NCBI RefSeq assembly: GCF_009728735.1
Contig: NZ_CP024636.1
Location: 62,001-126,000, forward strand
DNA length: 64,000 bases
Direction of reading: 5' to 3'
Source of the DNA: Pantoea phytobeneficialis
GTDB taxonomy: Bacteria; Pseudomonadota; Gammaproteobacteria; Enterobacterales; Enterobacteriaceae
Part shown: positions 19,393-29,836 of the stretch, in pieces
Position numbering within the stretch: position 1 is the stretch's first letter
Layout: each line of letters opens with the position of its first letter
Translations under genes and position numbers: made by a program
The notes under the pieces: model-generated
The model's database searches: none
What the model was told of the DNA's origin: nothing
Seen by the model: the letters and a program-made list of their open reading frames with translations, nothing else

Positions 19393-19460
19393 TCGCGCGA
19401 TAAATCGCGCCGCTATGCGTAAAATTCCCCATGTTTTGTAGCGGCGTGATTTATCACGCG
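19393..19460. repeat. REP inverted pair inside the catabolic operon
   Basis: Here the two units are in the opposite order: GCGCGATAAATCGCGCCGC first, then GTAGCGGCGTGATTTATCACG. They lie in the only sizeable gap (150 bases) between genes of this operon and may affect mRNA stability or expression of distal genes. Confidence 0.85.
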
Positions 19461-19464
19461 TCCT

Positions 19465-20436
19465 TTAATATCCGCGAGCGACATCCACCTGATTACGCAA
19501 CGCCCGACCACTGCGGAAGCGCACCAGGTTATCGATAAACACCTCAAGGCAACCCTCAAGGTAAGCGGCGTGATCGTCGAGGCTACAGTGCGGCGTCATC
19601 ACCACACCGGGGGTGTGCCACAGCGGGTCGTCAGTGGGGAGCGGTTCCTGCGGATAGACATCCAGTACCGCGCCTGCCAGTTCGCCCGCGTTTAACTTCT
19701 CGCGCATCGCGTTGTAATCAAACACATCGGCGCGACCAACAATCACAATCCCCGCCCGCTTCGGCAGCAGGTCGAGACGGCGACGATCCAATAACCGGCG
19801 GGTTTGCGCCGTCAGTGGCAGCGTTGATACCAACACATCCACCTGCGGCAGCACTTCATCGATGGCATCGATGCTGATGCAGCGTTCCACCGGAGCGCTA
19901 CATTCGCCGCTGCGCGTGACGCCAACCACGCGATAACCCTGTGCCGTCAGCAACCGGGCCGCTGCGGAGCCGATGCCGCCCACACCCAGCAGCAGCACGG
20001 TTTTGCCCCGCGCACAGCCACCGAAGCTCGGACGCCATAACCGCTGGGCCTGATCCTGAAGAAATCCAGGGATGCCGAAGTTAAACATCAGCGCTGCCAT
20101 CAAAATAAATTCCGCGCCTTTGTCGCCATGTACTCCCGAGGCGTTGGTCAGCGTCACGCCTTGTGGCAAATGAGGCAGCCACTGCTCGACACCCGCTGAC
20201 ATCACCTGTACCCAACTGAGGCGAGGGGCTGCGAACTGGTCGAGCGCCAGCTTGCGCCCGGCCCACAGAATGTCGGCATTCGCGAGGAAGGTGGCGCTGT
20301 GCGTGGCGTCGCTGTTTTCGGTCAGCGTGAAGTGGCTCCGCAGTTGCGGGTGTGTCTCCAGCCGCTGACGCAGCAGTTCAACGGGGAGTTGCAGTGCATC
20401 CGGGCCGTTGGCATCGTTTTCAATATGGATATGCAT
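19465..20436 (-). CDS. D-2-hydroxyacid dehydrogenase, NAD(P)-dependent
   Basis: A 323-residue member of the D-isomer-specific 2-hydroxyacid dehydrogenase family. The Rossmann motif is LLGVGGIGSAAARLL. The catalytic triad is visible as Arg in IVGRADVFDY, Glu in VYPQEPLP and His in TPHCSLDD. It would interconvert a 2-keto acid and a D-2-hydroxy acid in the cytoplasm. It has a strong AAGGAG before the ATG and starts nine bases after the RidA-family gene. The GRADVFDY segment differs from the common NxxRGxxVD, so substrate assignment by similarity is risky. Confidence 0.86.
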   Translation of the reverse strand: MHIHIENDANGPDALQLPVELLRQRLETHPQLRSHFTLTENSDATHSATFLANADILWAGRKLALDQFAAPRLSWVQVMSAGVEQWLPHLPQGVTLTNASGVHGDKGAEFILMAALMFNFGIPGFLQDQAQRLWRPSFGGCARGKTVLLLGVGGIGSAAARLLTAQGYRVVGVTRSGECSAPVERCISIDAIDEVLPQVDVLVSTLPLTAQTRRLLDRRRLDLLPKRAGIVIVGRADVFDYNAMREKLNAGELAGAVLDVYPQEPLPTDDPLWHTPGVVMTPHCSLDDHAAYLEGCLEVFIDNLVRFRSGRALRNQVDVARGY

Positions 20437-20445
20437 CGCCGCTCC

Positions 20446-20838
20446 TTAACGCATCGCGGTGACTTCCATCTCGACCAGCAGGTCAGGATGGTTGAGCTGA
20501 ATGCCGACGGTGGCGCGCGCCGGGAACGGGAACGAGAAAAATTCGCTGTACGCCTCGTTCATGGCGGCAAAGGTGCTGAGGTCGGTGAGAAAAATGGTCA
20601 CGCGCACCACGTTGTCGAAAGTCATCTGCGCGGCGCTTAACAGGTCGCCAACATTCTTCAACACCTGACGGGTCTGGCTGGCGATATCGTTACCGATGAT
20701 CTGGCCGCTATAGGGATCAATCGCGACCTGGCCGGAGATAAACAGCATCGGCTCATGCAATACGGCGGCAGAGAGCGGTGCTGGTCCCATCGGGCGGTCG
20801 TTGGCATTCATGCCGGGATAGGCAATCGCGGTTTTCAT
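20446..20838 (-). CDS. RidA/YjgF/YER057c family deaminase
   Basis: A 130-residue protein with the family core FISGQVAIDP, the catalytic-site arginine in PARATVGIQL and the glutamate in VEMEVTA. Archetypal RidA hydrolyses reactive enamine/imine intermediates to keto acids and ammonia; paralogues in catabolic operons often act on pathway-specific imines or carbamates. First gene of the nine-gene operon. The upstream TTG at 20844 was rejected in favour of the ATG at 20838. Its presence suggests that the pathway passes through an imine or amide intermediate. Confidence 0.85.
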   Translation of the reverse strand: MKTAIAYPGMNANDRPMGPAPLSAAVLHEPMLFISGQVAIDPYSGQIIGNDIASQTRQVLKNVGDLLSAAQMTFDNVVRVTIFLTDLSTFAAMNEAYSEFFSFPFPARATVGIQLNHPDLLVEMEVTAMR

Positions 20839-20873
20839 GGTCAAATTCTCATCAAATTCGTTTCACCGCAATT

Positions 20874-20888
20874 TCGTATACGATTATA
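20874..20888 (-). promoter_or_regulatory. -10 plus GntR-type operator facing the catabolic operon
   Basis: On the minus strand this reads TATAATCGTATACGA: a consensus -10 (20888-20883) joined to the 10-bp palindrome TCGTATACGA (20874-20883). It lies 36 to 50 bases before the first gene of the operon. The palindrome fits the GT/AC arm pattern of FadR-subfamily GntR operators. A repressor bound here would cover the start of transcription. Confidence 0.65.
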
Positions 20889-21025
20889 CAAGTGTCAATG
20901 TGCGATTTTTGACCATGAGGTAAAAAAGGTGATGCGCGTCACGAAGTGGTGCAGATGTGGTATGTATTTATCTGTATGATTTTAAATCATTAAAATTGGT
21001 TTTGGGCGGGATGTAATGGTGTGTC

Positions 21026-21040
21026 TATAATCGTATACGA
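21026..21040 (+). promoter_or_regulatory. Inverted second copy of the -10/operator block, facing glyQ
   Basis: The same 15 bases, TATAATCGTATACGA, on the plus strand. Around it the palindrome extends to 14 bp (AATCGTATACGATT, 21029-21042). A TTGGGC at 21002-21007 gives a plausible -35 with an 18-base spacer. The transcript would run toward glyQ, whose ATG is at 21173. Confidence 0.6.
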
Positions 21041-21172
21041 TTTTCTTATTGTTGCGTTTTAACGGTTTTTACCCGCGATGCCACCGTCAGGATTTCCGGC
21101 TGCACATTGCGCGACCAAAGGGTATACTGTCGCACTCTTTTTTAATCCACCCGTATCGCGTGCGAATTCAAC

Positions 21173-22084
21173 ATGCAAAAGTTTGATACCAAGACCTTTC
21201 AGGGCCTGATCCTGACCTTGCAGGATTACTGGGCGCGTCAGGGCTGCACCATCGTCCAACCGCTGGACATGGAAGTGGGCGCTGGCACCTCTCACCCGAT
21301 GACTTGCCTGCGCGCATTAGGGCCAGAGCCCATTGCTGCTGCTTATGTGCAGCCGTCACGTCGTCCGACCGATGGACGCTACGGTGAAAACCCGAACCGT
21401 TTACAGCACTACTACCAGTTCCAGGTGATCATCAAACCTTCACCGGACAACATTCAGGAGCTGTACCTTGGGTCGCTGAAAGAGCTGGGTATCGATCCGA
21501 CCGTACACGACATTCGCTTCGTGGAAGACAACTGGGAAAACCCGACGCTGGGTGCCTGGGGTCTTGGCTGGGAAGTGTGGCTCAACGGCATGGAAGTGAC
21601 GCAGTTCACCTACTTCCAGCAGGTCGGCGGTCTGGAGTGTAAGCCGGTGACCGGCGAGATCACCTACGGTCTGGAGCGTCTGGCGATGTATATCCAGGGC
21701 GTGGACAGCGTTTACGATCTCACCTGGAGTGACGGCGCGCTGGGCAAAACCACCTACGGTGATGTGTTCCACCAGAACGAAGTGGAGCAGTCAACTTACA
21801 ACTTCGAATACGCTGATGTGGACTTCCTCTTCACCTGCTTCGAGCAGTACGAGAAAGAAGCGCAGCACCTGCTGGCGCTGGAAAAACCACTGCCGTTGCC
21901 GGCGTATGAGCGCATCCTGAAAGCCGCGCACAGCTTTAACCTGCTGGACGCGCGTAAGGCGATCTCGGTCACCGAGCGTCAGCGCTACATTCTGCGCATT
22001 CGCACCCTGACCAAAGCCGTGGCAGAAGCCTACTACGCCTCCCGTGAGGCGCTGGGCTTCCCGATGTGCAATAACAACAAGTAA
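21173..22084 (+). CDS. glyQ: Glycyl-tRNA synthetase alpha subunit
   Basis: A 303-residue class II aminoacyl-tRNA synthetase subunit, the E. coli length. It forms the alpha2beta2 enzyme that charges tRNA-Gly. Motifs include [29 protein letters not shown], and the catalytic-core [19 protein letters not shown] and [11 protein letters not shown]. glyS follows after nine bases. An essential housekeeping gene; unusually, an apparent accessory-operon operator lies about 130 bases upstream. Confidence 0.98.
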   Translation: MQKFDTKTFQGLILTLQDYWARQGCTIVQPLDMEVGAGTSHPMTCLRALGPEPIAAAYVQPSRRPTDGRYGENPNRLQHYYQFQVIIKPSPDNIQELYLGSLKELGIDPTVHDIRFVEDNWENPTLGAWGLGWEVWLNGMEVTQFTYFQQVGGLECKPVTGEITYGLERLAMYIQGVDSVYDLTWSDGALGKTTYGDVFHQNEVEQSTYNFEYADVDFLFTCFEQYEKEAQHLLALEKPLPLPAYERILKAAHSFNLLDARKAISVTERQRYILRIRTLTKAVAEAYYASREALGFPMCNNNK

Positions 22085-22093
22085 GAGGCAGCC

Positions 22094-24163
22094 ATGACCG
22101 ATAAAACTTTCCTGGTGGAAATTGGCACCGAAGAGTTGCCTCCGAAAGCGCTACGCAGCCTGGCGGAAGCCTTTGCTGCGCACGTTACCGCTGAACTGGA
22201 TGCCGCCGGACTGGCGCATGGTGAGGTGAGCTGGTTCGCTGCTCCGCGTCGTCTGGCGCTAAAAGTGGCAAGCCTGGCGGCTGCACAGCCGGATCGCGAA
22301 GTTGAAAAACGTGGCCCGGCTATCGCTGCTGCGTTTGATGCTGATGGCAATGCCACCAAAGCCGCTGAAGGCTGGGCGCGTGGTAACGGCATCACCGTTG
22401 ATCAGGCCGAGCGTCTGAGCACCGATAAAGGCGAATGGCTGGTATATCGTGCGCAGGTGCAGGGCGAAAGCGCCCAGACGCTGCTGCCTGCGATGATCGC
22501 GACCGCGCTCAGTAAGCTGCCGATCCCGAAACTGATGCGCTGGGGTGCCAGTGACGTGCAGTTTGTGCGTCCGGTGCACACCGTTACACTGCTGCTGGGT
22601 GATGAGCTGATCCCGGCTACCATTCTCGGAATTCAGTCCGATCGTGTGATCCGTGGTCACCGTTTTATGGGCGAGCCAGAAATTACCCTCGACCATGCCG
22701 ATCAGTACCCGCAACTGCTGCTGGAACGCGGCAAGGTAGTGGCGGATTACGCGGCCCGTAAAGCACAGATCAAAGCCGATGCCGAGCAAGCGGCGCTGAA
22801 GCTGGGCGGCAATGCTGACCTGAGCGACAGCCTGCTGGAAGAAGTGACTTCGCTGGTGGAGTGGCCGGTGGTACTGACTGCCACGTTCGAAGAGAAGTTC
22901 CTCGCGGTACCGGCAGAAGCACTGGTGTACACCATGAAAGGTGACCAGAAATACTTCCCGGTTTACGCCAACGACGGCAAATTGCTGCCGAACTTCATCT
23001 TCGTTGCCAACATTGAATCCAGCGATCCGCAGCAGATTATCTCCGGTAACGAGAAGGTGGTGCGCCCGCGTCTGGCCGATGCCGAGTTCTTCTTCAATAC
23101 TGACCGCAAAAAGCGCCTGGAAGATCATCTGCCGCGTCTGGAAACCGTGCTGTTCCAGAAAGAGCTGGGTACGCTGCGTGATAAAACCGACCGTATTCAG
23201 GCGCTGGCTGGCTGGATTGCTGCGCAAATCGGTGCTGATGTGAATCACGCGACCCGTGCTGGCCTGCTGTCCAAATGCGACCTGATGACCAACATGGTGT
23301 TCGAGTTCACCGACACCCAGGGTGTGATGGGGATGCATTACGCGCGTCATGATGGCGAAGCGGAAGATGTGGCGGTGGCGCTGAATGAACAGTATCAACC
23401 GCGCTTTGCCGGTGATGCACTGCCGTCCAACCCGGTTGCCTGTGCCGTAGCGATTGCCGACAAAATGGATACCCTGGCGGGCATCTTCGGGATTGGTCAG
23501 CACCCGAAAGGCGATAAAGATCCGTTCGCGCTGCGCCGTGCTGCGCTGGGCGTGCTGCGTATTATCGTGGAGAAGAACCTGCCGCTCGATCTGCAAACCC
23601 TCACCGAGGAAGCCGTGCGTCTGTACGGCAGCAAGCTGAGCAATGTGAAGGTTGTGGATGATGTGATCGACTTTATGCTGGGTCGTTTCCGTACCTGGTA
23701 TCAGGAAGAAGGCCACAGCGTGGACACCATTCAGGCGGTGCTGGCACGTCGTCCAACCCGTCCGGCAGATTTCGATGCCCGCATGAAGGCGGTTTCGCAC
23801 TTCCGTACGCTGGAAGCGGCAACCACGCTGGCAGCAGCCAACAAGCGTGTTTCCAACATTCTGGCGAAATCGACCGAAACCCTGAACGACAGCGTGCAGG
23901 CTTCATTGCTGAAAGAGAACGAAGAGATCCAACTGGCAACCTTCGTGACGGCCCTGAGCAGCAAACTGCAACCGTACTTCGCAGAAGGCCGCTATCAGGA
24001 TGCGTTGATTGAACTGGCGCAACTGCGTGAATCGGTGGATAACTTCTTCGACAAAGTGATGGTCAACGCGGATGACCAGGCGGTACGTATTAACCGTCTG
24101 ACGCTGCTGGCCCAACTGCGCGAGCTGTTCCTGCAAGTGGCGGATATTTCGCTGTTGCAGTAA
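22094..24163 (+). CDS. glyS: Glycyl-tRNA synthetase beta subunit
   Basis: A 689-residue protein, as in E. coli. The start [19 protein letters not shown] is the family hallmark, followed by [16 protein letters not shown] and [21 protein letters not shown] segments. An HD-like domain in the middle and a C-terminal anticodon-binding (DALR-like) region complete it. It binds tRNA and is required for activity with GlyQ. It ends just before a strong intrinsic terminator. Confidence 0.97.
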   Translation: MTDKTFLVEIGTEELPPKALRSLAEAFAAHVTAELDAAGLAHGEVSWFAAPRRLALKVASLAAAQPDREVEKRGPAIAAAFDADGNATKAAEGWARGNGITVDQAERLSTDKGEWLVYRAQVQGESAQTLLPAMIATALSKLPIPKLMRWGASDVQFVRPVHTVTLLLGDELIPATILGIQSDRVIRGHRFMGEPEITLDHADQYPQLLLERGKVVADYAARKAQIKADAEQAALKLGGNADLSDSLLEEVTSLVEWPVVLTATFEEKFLAVPAEALVYTMKGDQKYFPVYANDGKLLPNFIFVANIESSDPQQIISGNEKVVRPRLADAEFFFNTDRKKRLEDHLPRLETVLFQKELGTLRDKTDRIQALAGWIAAQIGADVNHATRAGLLSKCDLMTNMVFEFTDTQGVMGMHYARHDGEAEDVAVALNEQYQPRFAGDALPSNPVACAVAIADKMDTLAGIFGIGQHPKGDKDPFALRRAALGVLRIIVEKNLPLDLQTLTEEAVRLYGSKLSNVKVVDDVIDFMLGRFRTWYQEEGHSVDTIQAVLARRPTRPADFDARMKAVSHFRTLEAATTLAAANKRVSNILAKSTETLNDSVQASLLKENEEIQLATFVTALSSKLQPYFAEGRYQDALIELAQLRESVDNFFDKVMVNADDQAVRINRLTLLAQLRELFLQVADISLLQ

Positions 24164-24183
24164 CGCGCACCAGGCAGTAGCTG

Positions 24184-24214
24184 AAAGGGACGAGAAATCG
24201 TCCCTTTTGTTTTT
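24184..24214 (+). terminator. Rho-independent terminator of glyQS
   Basis: A perfect 10-bp stem (AAAGGGACGA pairing with TCGTCCCTTT), a GAAA tetraloop at 24194-24197 and a T-rich tail (TGTTTTT). It lies 20 bases after the glyS stop. Confidence 0.92.
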
Positions 24215-24215
24215 C

Positions 24216-24284
24216 CGTAGCGGCGCGATTTATCGCGCGATTTTTTTTCTGGGCATTAATTGCGCGATAAATCGCGCCGCTACG
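24216..24284. repeat. REP inverted pair overlapping the selB stop codon
   Basis: The two inverted units CGTAGCGGCGCGATTTATCGCG and its complement are separated by about 24 bases. The right unit contains the TAG stop codon of selB (24280-24282, minus strand). Confidence 0.9.
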
Positions 24285-26148
24285 AAATTGCGTGTTCGGA
24301 GGAACAGGCGTTAAACAACCGCGCATCGCGCAGCAGGTGCTCATTGCCGCGACGGCGGGTAAAACCGCTGCGGTCAAAGAATTCCAGAATCTGCACCGCC
24401 ACTTTACGCCCGGTGCCAAGCTGGTTGCGGAAATCGGCGGCGGTGGTGCTGCCACCCAGCGCAGCGCGTTGGCGAATCAGATCGGCGAAGATCTGGATCT
24501 GGTCGCTGCGGTAGTAGCGATCACGCACGATCGCCGTGATATGACCGAGCCGTGCCGCAGTCAGCAGCAGGGCGCGAACCGTCAGTTCATCCTGCCGGAG
24601 TGCGGAGGAAATATCCCGCACCCAAAGTGGCTGGTCGCCAAACAGCGGCCCAGCCTGCTGCCATAACATCTCTTCCTGCGGGTTAAAGCGCGGTTCGAAG
24701 TTGGGGAGGTGCAACCAGCCGTGGCGTTGCTGAATCACCCCTTGCGCCAGCATCTGCTCGATTAACGCCAGCACCAGCCCGGCCGGGGCCTGTGGCAGCG
24801 CAATGCGCCGCAGGCGATCGTGACCAATACCCGGTTGTTCCTGGTGCTGCTGGTGAAAATGCGCCAGCGCGTCGCACAATTGCTGCTGCCAGCGGCTGGC
24901 CTGGGCCGGGTCCATCAACGCATGATGTAAACGCACCGGGGCAATACGGGCGAGCAGAGCATCCATCGCGGTCGGGGTCAGCTGTCGCGCCCATGCCAGT
25001 TCACTGTCGTCAGCCGGTTGATGCCTGAGATGGGCGCGCAGGTTGGTTTCATCATCATCAGACAGCGCCAGCTGCTCAAGCCAGGTCAGGTAATCGGGCT
25101 GGCGTTTACCGCGTTTTTTGCTGTTCAGCAGAATCACCCGTCCACCCGCCAGCGTGTGCTGCGCGTTGCTGTCGCGAATGATCAGATGATCATTATCCGC
25201 CAGCCACAGTGGGGTGCTGAGAACCAGTTCTCCCAGCTGCTCGCTGAGCAAGGTTAAACGGCCAGTGATATGGCTGGCGGCGTGATGGACGTGTACCGGT
25301 TGAGACGCATTTTTCTGGGGTTGCAGCAGGTTAAGCGCCACCGTGAGTCGCGTGGTGCCCTGGTCCTGCTGCTGACTCAGCAACCAGTCACCTCGGGTGA
25401 TTTGCGCTTTTTCCACCTCGCCAACAATATTTAAGGCGATACGTTGCCCGGTCTGCGCGTGACTCACGGCCTGGTTCTGCGCATGCAGGGCGCGCACGCG
25501 CACTGGTTGGTTGACGCCGGTCAGCCACAGGGTATCGCCGATGTGGACTTCTCCGGCCAGCGCCGTACCCGTCACCACCAGCCCGGTGCCCTTGAGGGTA
25601 AAAGCACGATCGATGGCGAGGCGAAAACGGTAGCGGGGAGTAAACGGGGGTTCCGTCAGCCCAATCAGATGCTGGCGCAGGGCATCAATACCTTGCAACG
25701 TGGTGCTGCTGGTAACAAATTGCGCGGCATCAGGCCATCCCAGCTGTTGCGTGAGCTGCGCGACCTGCTGCTGCACTTCGTCAATGCGTGCGCCGTCGAC
25801 CCGATCCGCTTTGGTCAACGCCACGCTAAGTGGCGGTTGCCCGGCGAGGCTCAGTAGCTGCAAATGTTCACGCGTTTGCGGCATCACGCCATCGTCACAG
25901 GCCACCACCAGCAACGCATGGTGGATGCCTCCGATGCCCGCCAGCATATTGGCGAGAAACTTCTCATGGCCTGGCACATCAATAAAACCGATCACCCGGC
26001 CATCGGGTTGCGGCCAGTAAGCATATCCGAGGTCGATGGTCATGCCTCGTCGTTGTTCTTCTGGCAGACGGTCAGCATTGATGCCGGTCAGCGCCTGTAG
26101 CAGCGCGGTTTTGCCATGATCAACATGTCCGGCGGTGGCGATGATCAT
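24280..26148 (-). CDS. selB: Selenocysteine-specific elongation factor SelB
   Basis: A 622-residue GTPase close to the E. coli length (614). The N-terminal EF-Tu-like domain has the P-loop AGHVDHGKT at residues 6-14, the switch sequence [16 protein letters not shown] and [15 protein letters not shown]. The C-terminal third contains winged-helix domains that bind the SECIS hairpin of selenoprotein mRNA. It delivers Sec-tRNA to UGA in fdoG. The start overlaps the selA stop (ATGA), indicating coupling. The last codon and TAG stop lie in a REP element. Confidence 0.97.
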   Translation of the reverse strand: MIIATAGHVDHGKTALLQALTGINADRLPEEQRRGMTIDLGYAYWPQPDGRVIGFIDVPGHEKFLANMLAGIGGIHHALLVVACDDGVMPQTREHLQLLSLAGQPPLSVALTKADRVDGARIDEVQQQVAQLTQQLGWPDAAQFVTSSTTLQGIDALRQHLIGLTEPPFTPRYRFRLAIDRAFTLKGTGLVVTGTALAGEVHIGDTLWLTGVNQPVRVRALHAQNQAVSHAQTGQRIALNIVGEVEKAQITRGDWLLSQQQDQGTTRLTVALNLLQPQKNASQPVHVHHAASHITGRLTLLSEQLGELVLSTPLWLADNDHLIIRDSNAQHTLAGGRVILLNSKKRGKRQPDYLTWLEQLALSDDDETNLRAHLRHQPADDSELAWARQLTPTAMDALLARIAPVRLHHALMDPAQASRWQQQLCDALAHFHQQHQEQPGIGHDRLRRIALPQAPAGLVLALIEQMLAQGVIQQRHGWLHLPNFEPRFNPQEEMLWQQAGPLFGDQPLWVRDISSALRQDELTVRALLLTAARLGHITAIVRDRYYRSDQIQIFADLIRQRAALGGSTTAADFRNQLGTGRKVAVQILEFFDRSGFTRRRGNEHLLRDARLFNACSSEHAIS

Positions 26149-27524
26149 GGCAGCAGATTCCGCAGAAAGGCGGTTTCATCTGTCAGGCAGCGCAAATCGA
26201 GCCACAGCTTGCCTTCCTGGAGACGGCCAATGACCGGCTGCGGCAGGGCGCGCCAACGTTGTGCCAGGGCGTGTAGCGTGCCGCCCTGACCGTCGCGTGG
26301 GCTGAAGGTAATAGCAACGCTGGGGAGACGTTCTACCGGTAGCGATCCGCTGCCGATTTGTGACGAACAAGGGGCGATTGTCAGCGAAAAATCCTCACCA
26401 AACGCATTCTCCAGAGCAGGCAGCAGGCGTTCCGCCAGTTGCCGGATTTCCGCTGCGGGACGCGTCAGCAGGTGCAGCGTGGGTAGCGCAACCGCAAGAT
26501 TCTCCGGGTGACGATAGAGTTGCAGTGTCGCTTCCAGCGCCGCCAGCGTCATTTTATCGACGCGCAGCGCACGTTTCAGTGGATGTTGTTGCAGTCGGGC
26601 GATCAACGCTTTTTTGCCGATGATGATCCCCGCCTGCGGGCCACCCAGCAGTTTGTCGCCGGAAAAGCTGACCAGGCTGACGCCCGCCGCTATCAACTGT
26701 TGCGGCATGGGTTCAGCGGGCAGACCGTATGCGGTCATGTCGATGAGCGAACCGCTGCCGAGATCGGTGATGACCGGCAACTGGTGTTCTTCTCCCAGCG
26801 CCACCAGTTCAGCCTCGGACACCGCATGTGTGAAGCCCTGAATCTGATAGTTGCTGGTGTGAACTTTCATCAACAAGCCGCTATCGTCGGTGATAGCGGC
26901 TCGATAATCTTTTAAATGGGTGCGATTGGTGGTGCCGACCTCCACCAGCTGGCATCCGGCCTGGCGCATCACGTCAGGAATACGGAACGCACCGCCAATC
27001 TCCACCAGCTCACCACGGGAAACCACCACTTCACGCCCTGGTGCCAGGGTCGCCAGCATCAGTAAAACCGCCGCCGCGTTGTTGTTGACGATACAGGCGT
27101 CTTCCGCGCCGGTAAGTTCGCACAGCAGGGCGGCAACCGCGCGATCGCGATGACCGCGCGCGGCATCATCCAGCGCATATTCCAGCGTCACCGGCTGGCG
27201 CAGACTGGCGGTGACAGCCGCGATTGCCGCATCGCTTAAACAGGCGCGGCCTAAATTGGTGTGCAGCACCGTGCCGGTCAGATTAAACACCGGGCGCAAC
27301 GCGCTTTGGCGTTGTTGCTCACTGCGGCGCAGCGCTTCATCCGGCCAGTTAGCGTGCCAGGCGGGAAGTCCCTGATGTTGCTGGATATACTCGCGTGCTT
27401 CTTGCTGCATCGCGCGGAGCTGTCGGGTGGCAAAGGCGGTGCCTGCATCATCAATTAATGGCTGCAACGCGGGGTCGCGCAGCAGGCTATCAATGGCAGG
27501 CAGCTGACTAAACAGATTTTTCAT
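26145..27524 (-). CDS. selA: L-seryl-tRNA(Sec) selenium transferase SelA
   Basis: A 459-residue PLP enzyme (E. coli 463) that converts Ser-tRNA(Sec) to Sec-tRNA(Sec) using selenophosphate. The PLP lysine is Lys291 in [14 protein letters not shown]. Other conserved segments are [28 protein letters not shown] and [18 protein letters not shown]. It is co-transcribed with selB and lies 12 bases after yibF. The selenophosphate synthetase gene selD is not in the window. Confidence 0.97.
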   Translation of the reverse strand: MKNLFSQLPAIDSLLRDPALQPLIDDAGTAFATRQLRAMQQEAREYIQQHQGLPAWHANWPDEALRRSEQQRQSALRPVFNLTGTVLHTNLGRACLSDAAIAAVTASLRQPVTLEYALDDAARGHRDRAVAALLCELTGAEDACIVNNNAAAVLLMLATLAPGREVVVSRGELVEIGGAFRIPDVMRQAGCQLVEVGTTNRTHLKDYRAAITDDSGLLMKVHTSNYQIQGFTHAVSEAELVALGEEHQLPVITDLGSGSLIDMTAYGLPAEPMPQQLIAAGVSLVSFSGDKLLGGPQAGIIIGKKALIARLQQHPLKRALRVDKMTLAALEATLQLYRHPENLAVALPTLHLLTRPAAEIRQLAERLLPALENAFGEDFSLTIAPCSSQIGSGSLPVERLPSVAITFSPRDGQGGTLHALAQRWRALPQPVIGRLQEGKLWLDLRCLTDETAFLRNLLP

Positions 27525-27536
27525 TAAGCAGAACTT

Positions 27537-28148
27537 TTAACTGGAGGCCGGGACAGTGCGGGCAAAGCTCTCCCGCTTAAATAGCTTCTCTGCCAGTTTG
27601 ATCAGTGCCGGACGATTGACGCACCAGTTCGGCACCACGCGGCGGAAATTAATGTAGCCAATCATGCAACCGGTGGCGATATCCGCCAGATTGAGGGTGT
27701 CGCTGTTGAGCAGATCGCCCTGAGCGGCAGCGATTTCCAGTGCATCCAGACCGCGCAGGATTTTTTCCCGGTTACGCAACAAAACCTCTTCGGATTGCTG
27801 ATCTCCGGGGCGCATTTGTTCGCGTACAATCAGCAGGGCTGCATCGCTGATGCCGTCGGCCAGTTTTTCCAGTTGGCGGATTTGCAACGCGCGCCAGCGG
27901 TCATCAGGCAAAAGCTGAGGTGCTTCACCTCGTAGCTCGATGGCTTCGGCGATGATCGCCGAGTCAAACCAGGTGAGCTTGTTGTCATCAACCAGCGCCG
28001 GAACTTTACCCAGCGGATTGTAATGCGGCACATGGCTGTCAGCGTTCCACGGTGATTCGTTAACAAACTCGAAGACGATGCCCTTTTCCAGCATGATCAC
28101 TGAAATTTTACGCACAAAAGGGCTGGTGTAGCTGCCAATCAGTTTCAT
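27537..28148 (-). CDS. yibF: Glutathione S-transferase family protein YibF
   Basis: A 203-residue GST, one residue longer than E. coli YibF. The N-terminal thioredoxin-like domain has [19 protein letters not shown] and the cis-proline site [10 protein letters not shown]; the C-terminal helical domain ends [10 protein letters not shown]. Its position upstream of selA matches E. coli. The role is unknown; a link to selenium or thiol chemistry is suggested only by gene order. The start at 28148 matches the family; longer in-frame starts run into the REP element. Confidence 0.93.
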   Translation of the reverse strand: MKLIGSYTSPFVRKISVIMLEKGIVFEFVNESPWNADSHVPHYNPLGKVPALVDDNKLTWFDSAIIAEAIELRGEAPQLLPDDRWRALQIRQLEKLADGISDAALLIVREQMRPGDQQSEEVLLRNREKILRGLDALEIAAAQGDLLNSDTLNLADIATGCMIGYINFRRVVPNWCVNRPALIKLAEKLFKRESFARTVPASS

Positions 28149-28164
28149 CGAACGCCTCCGTGGT

Positions 28165-28235
28165 GTAGCGCGATTAATCGCGCGGTTTTTTTCGGGCACG
28201 GTTCACGATATTGCGCGATAAATCGCGCCGCTACG
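28165..28235. repeat. REP inverted pair between yibF and fdhE
   Basis: The left unit is diverged (GTAGCGCGATTAATCGCGCGG) and the right unit is canonical, ending CGCGCCGCTACG. It separates the selenium operon from the formate dehydrogenase operon. Confidence 0.85.
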
Positions 28236-28262
28236 ATGCGCAGAAATATGTAAAACGCAGAA

Positions 28263-29192
28263 TTACCCTTCGCCTGGAAACAAAAACGGGTTCAGGCTAC
28301 TACGGGAAAACCCTTCCTGCTCCATCCGCGCATCCAGCACCAGTGAAGCCAGGTCGTCTGCCACTGGCTCCACCGCCGGATCTTTCTCCTGGTACAGCAT
28401 CTTCAGGTAGGTGCCGCAATCGCCACAGCTTTCGGCTTTTATCGCCGCCATCTCGCTGTCCAGCGACCAGTAATGCAGGTCACGCGTCTGCTCGCAATTA
28501 GAACATTTGCTGCGTACCACATACCATTCACTTTCGCACAGATTGCAATGCAGATAACGCAATCCCTGCTGACCGACATCCATATGTACCACGCTGGCGA
28601 CCGGCACGCTGGCGCACACCGGACAGAACTGACGATGCTCGCCATATTCAGCACGGGCTTTACCCGGAATTAATGCCGCCATCTGCGCCCAGTAGATCGA
28701 TAATGCCGCCCAGATAAACGGTGATTTATCGTTGCTGACCTGGGCGAAGTTACCTTCGAGCAGTGCAGTCGCCAGCGTCTCCAGTTCAGTCGCCGAGGCT
28801 TTCTCCAGATTCTCCAGCACCGCCAGCGCCTGACCGCTCATCTCTGGCTTCAGTTCGGCGATCAGCGAATGCAGTAGCCGTTGCCAGTGGGGATCGCGCG
28901 GGTAAGTGTGAATATCCAGCGGCGGGATGCCCTGTTCGGCACTTTGCGCCAGGCGGGCACGCAAATCGAGCTGGAGAGGATGGTCATACAGCACGATTTC
29001 CTGTGCCTGGGCGATCAGGGCGGCAAAGCGCAGATAATCACCGAGCGGATTTTTCGCTGCCAGCTCGCGCAAACGGGCGGCCCGTCGGCTATACAAGTTT
29101 TTCAGCCGGGGGAAAAGTAACGGCGGAATGTTATCCGCCGTTTTCTTATCGCTTTTCTCCAGCTGGTCCTGCGGGATAATGCGAATACTCAT
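28263..29192 (-). CDS. fdhE: Formate dehydrogenase accessory protein FdhE
   Basis: A 309-residue cytoplasmic protein, identical in length to E. coli FdhE. It has rubredoxin-like cysteine pairs in the C-terminal half ([23 protein letters not shown] and CGDCGTYL) that bind iron. It is needed for maturation of the respiratory formate dehydrogenases. The ATG at 29192 shares a base with the fdoI stop (TGATG). Last gene of fdoGHI-fdhE. Confidence 0.96.
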   Translation of the reverse strand: MSIRIIPQDQLEKSDKKTADNIPPLLFPRLKNLYSRRAARLRELAAKNPLGDYLRFAALIAQAQEIVLYDHPLQLDLRARLAQSAEQGIPPLDIHTYPRDPHWQRLLHSLIAELKPEMSGQALAVLENLEKASATELETLATALLEGNFAQVSNDKSPFIWAALSIYWAQMAALIPGKARAEYGEHRQFCPVCASVPVASVVHMDVGQQGLRYLHCNLCESEWYVVRSKCSNCEQTRDLHYWSLDSEMAAIKAESCGDCGTYLKMLYQEKDPAVEPVADDLASLVLDARMEQEGFSRSSLNPFLFPGEG

Positions 29193-29836
29193 CAGGGGCG
29201 TTTTTCCTGTTGTGTTTGGCGTTGGCGCTGCTCGCGATACCAGCGTGGGTGATGTTTCTTCGCCCACGCGGCAGGGACCCAACCTTCAACCATCGCGGTA
29301 ATGGTGCCCTTAACCCACAAGGCAGCGTAGATATGCACCATAATCACGATAATCAGCGCCACGGCTGAGACCGAATGCACCACCAGTGCGGCGCGAATTA
29401 GCGGAATGGAGAAGGCACCGGCGAAGTATGGCCGCCAAATCACAATTCCACTCACCAGCAGCATGACTAAGCTGATGATAGCAGCCCAGAACACACACTT
29501 CTGCCCGAAGTTGTATTTGCCGGTATCACCGACCTCCTCATTGCGCACGATTTTGTGGATGTTTTTCGCCCATATGATGTCCTCACGGTTAATCAAATTC
29601 TGCCGCCAGTAACGTAAGAACATGATTAAAAAGGCAGCAAACATCACCACGCCAACAAAAGGATGCAGAATACGCGCCAGCTGCGGCGTACCCAAAACAT
29701 GCATTAGCCAGTTAAACGACGGAAAAAAGAAACCTAAACCGCTGAGCGCAGCGAAGACAAAGCACAACGCCACAATCCAGTGATTGATGCGTTCCGGCGC
29801 GCTGTAGCGTACCAGGCGATCGCGCTTTTTCATCAT
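29192..29836 (-). CDS. fdoI: Formate dehydrogenase-O cytochrome b556 subunit
   Basis: A 214-residue inner membrane protein with four transmembrane helices carrying the two b hemes. Heme-ligand histidines are in [20 protein letters not shown] and [21 protein letters not shown]. It passes electrons from FdoH to the quinone pool. The start overlaps the fdoH stop by four bases. Confidence 0.96.
   Translation of the reverse strand: MMKKRDRLVRYSAPERINHWIVALCFVFAALSGLGFFFPSFNWLMHVLGTPQLARILHPFVGVVMFAAFLIMFLRYWRQNLINREDIIWAKNIHKIVRNEEVGDTGKYNFGQKCVFWAAIISLVMLLVSGIVIWRPYFAGAFSIPLIRAALVVHSVSAVALIIVIMVHIYAALWVKGTITAMVEGWVPAAWAKKHHPRWYREQRQRQTQQEKRP

Larger units (their letters stand above)
20839..21172. 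promoter_or_regulatory. Divergent control region between the catabolic operon and glyQ
   Basis: This 334-base AT-rich gap has no gene. It holds the two inverted promoter/operator blocks listed separately. For glyQ it also has a possible second -10, TATACT, at 21123-21128, with no good -35. The upstream half (20940-21000) is very AT-rich. Confidence 0.6.

Noticed and set aside
22259..23800. 513-codon ORF antisense to glyS
   Set aside because: It lies fully opposite a conserved essential gene, has no recognisable domain or ribosome site, and reflects the codon bias of glyS.
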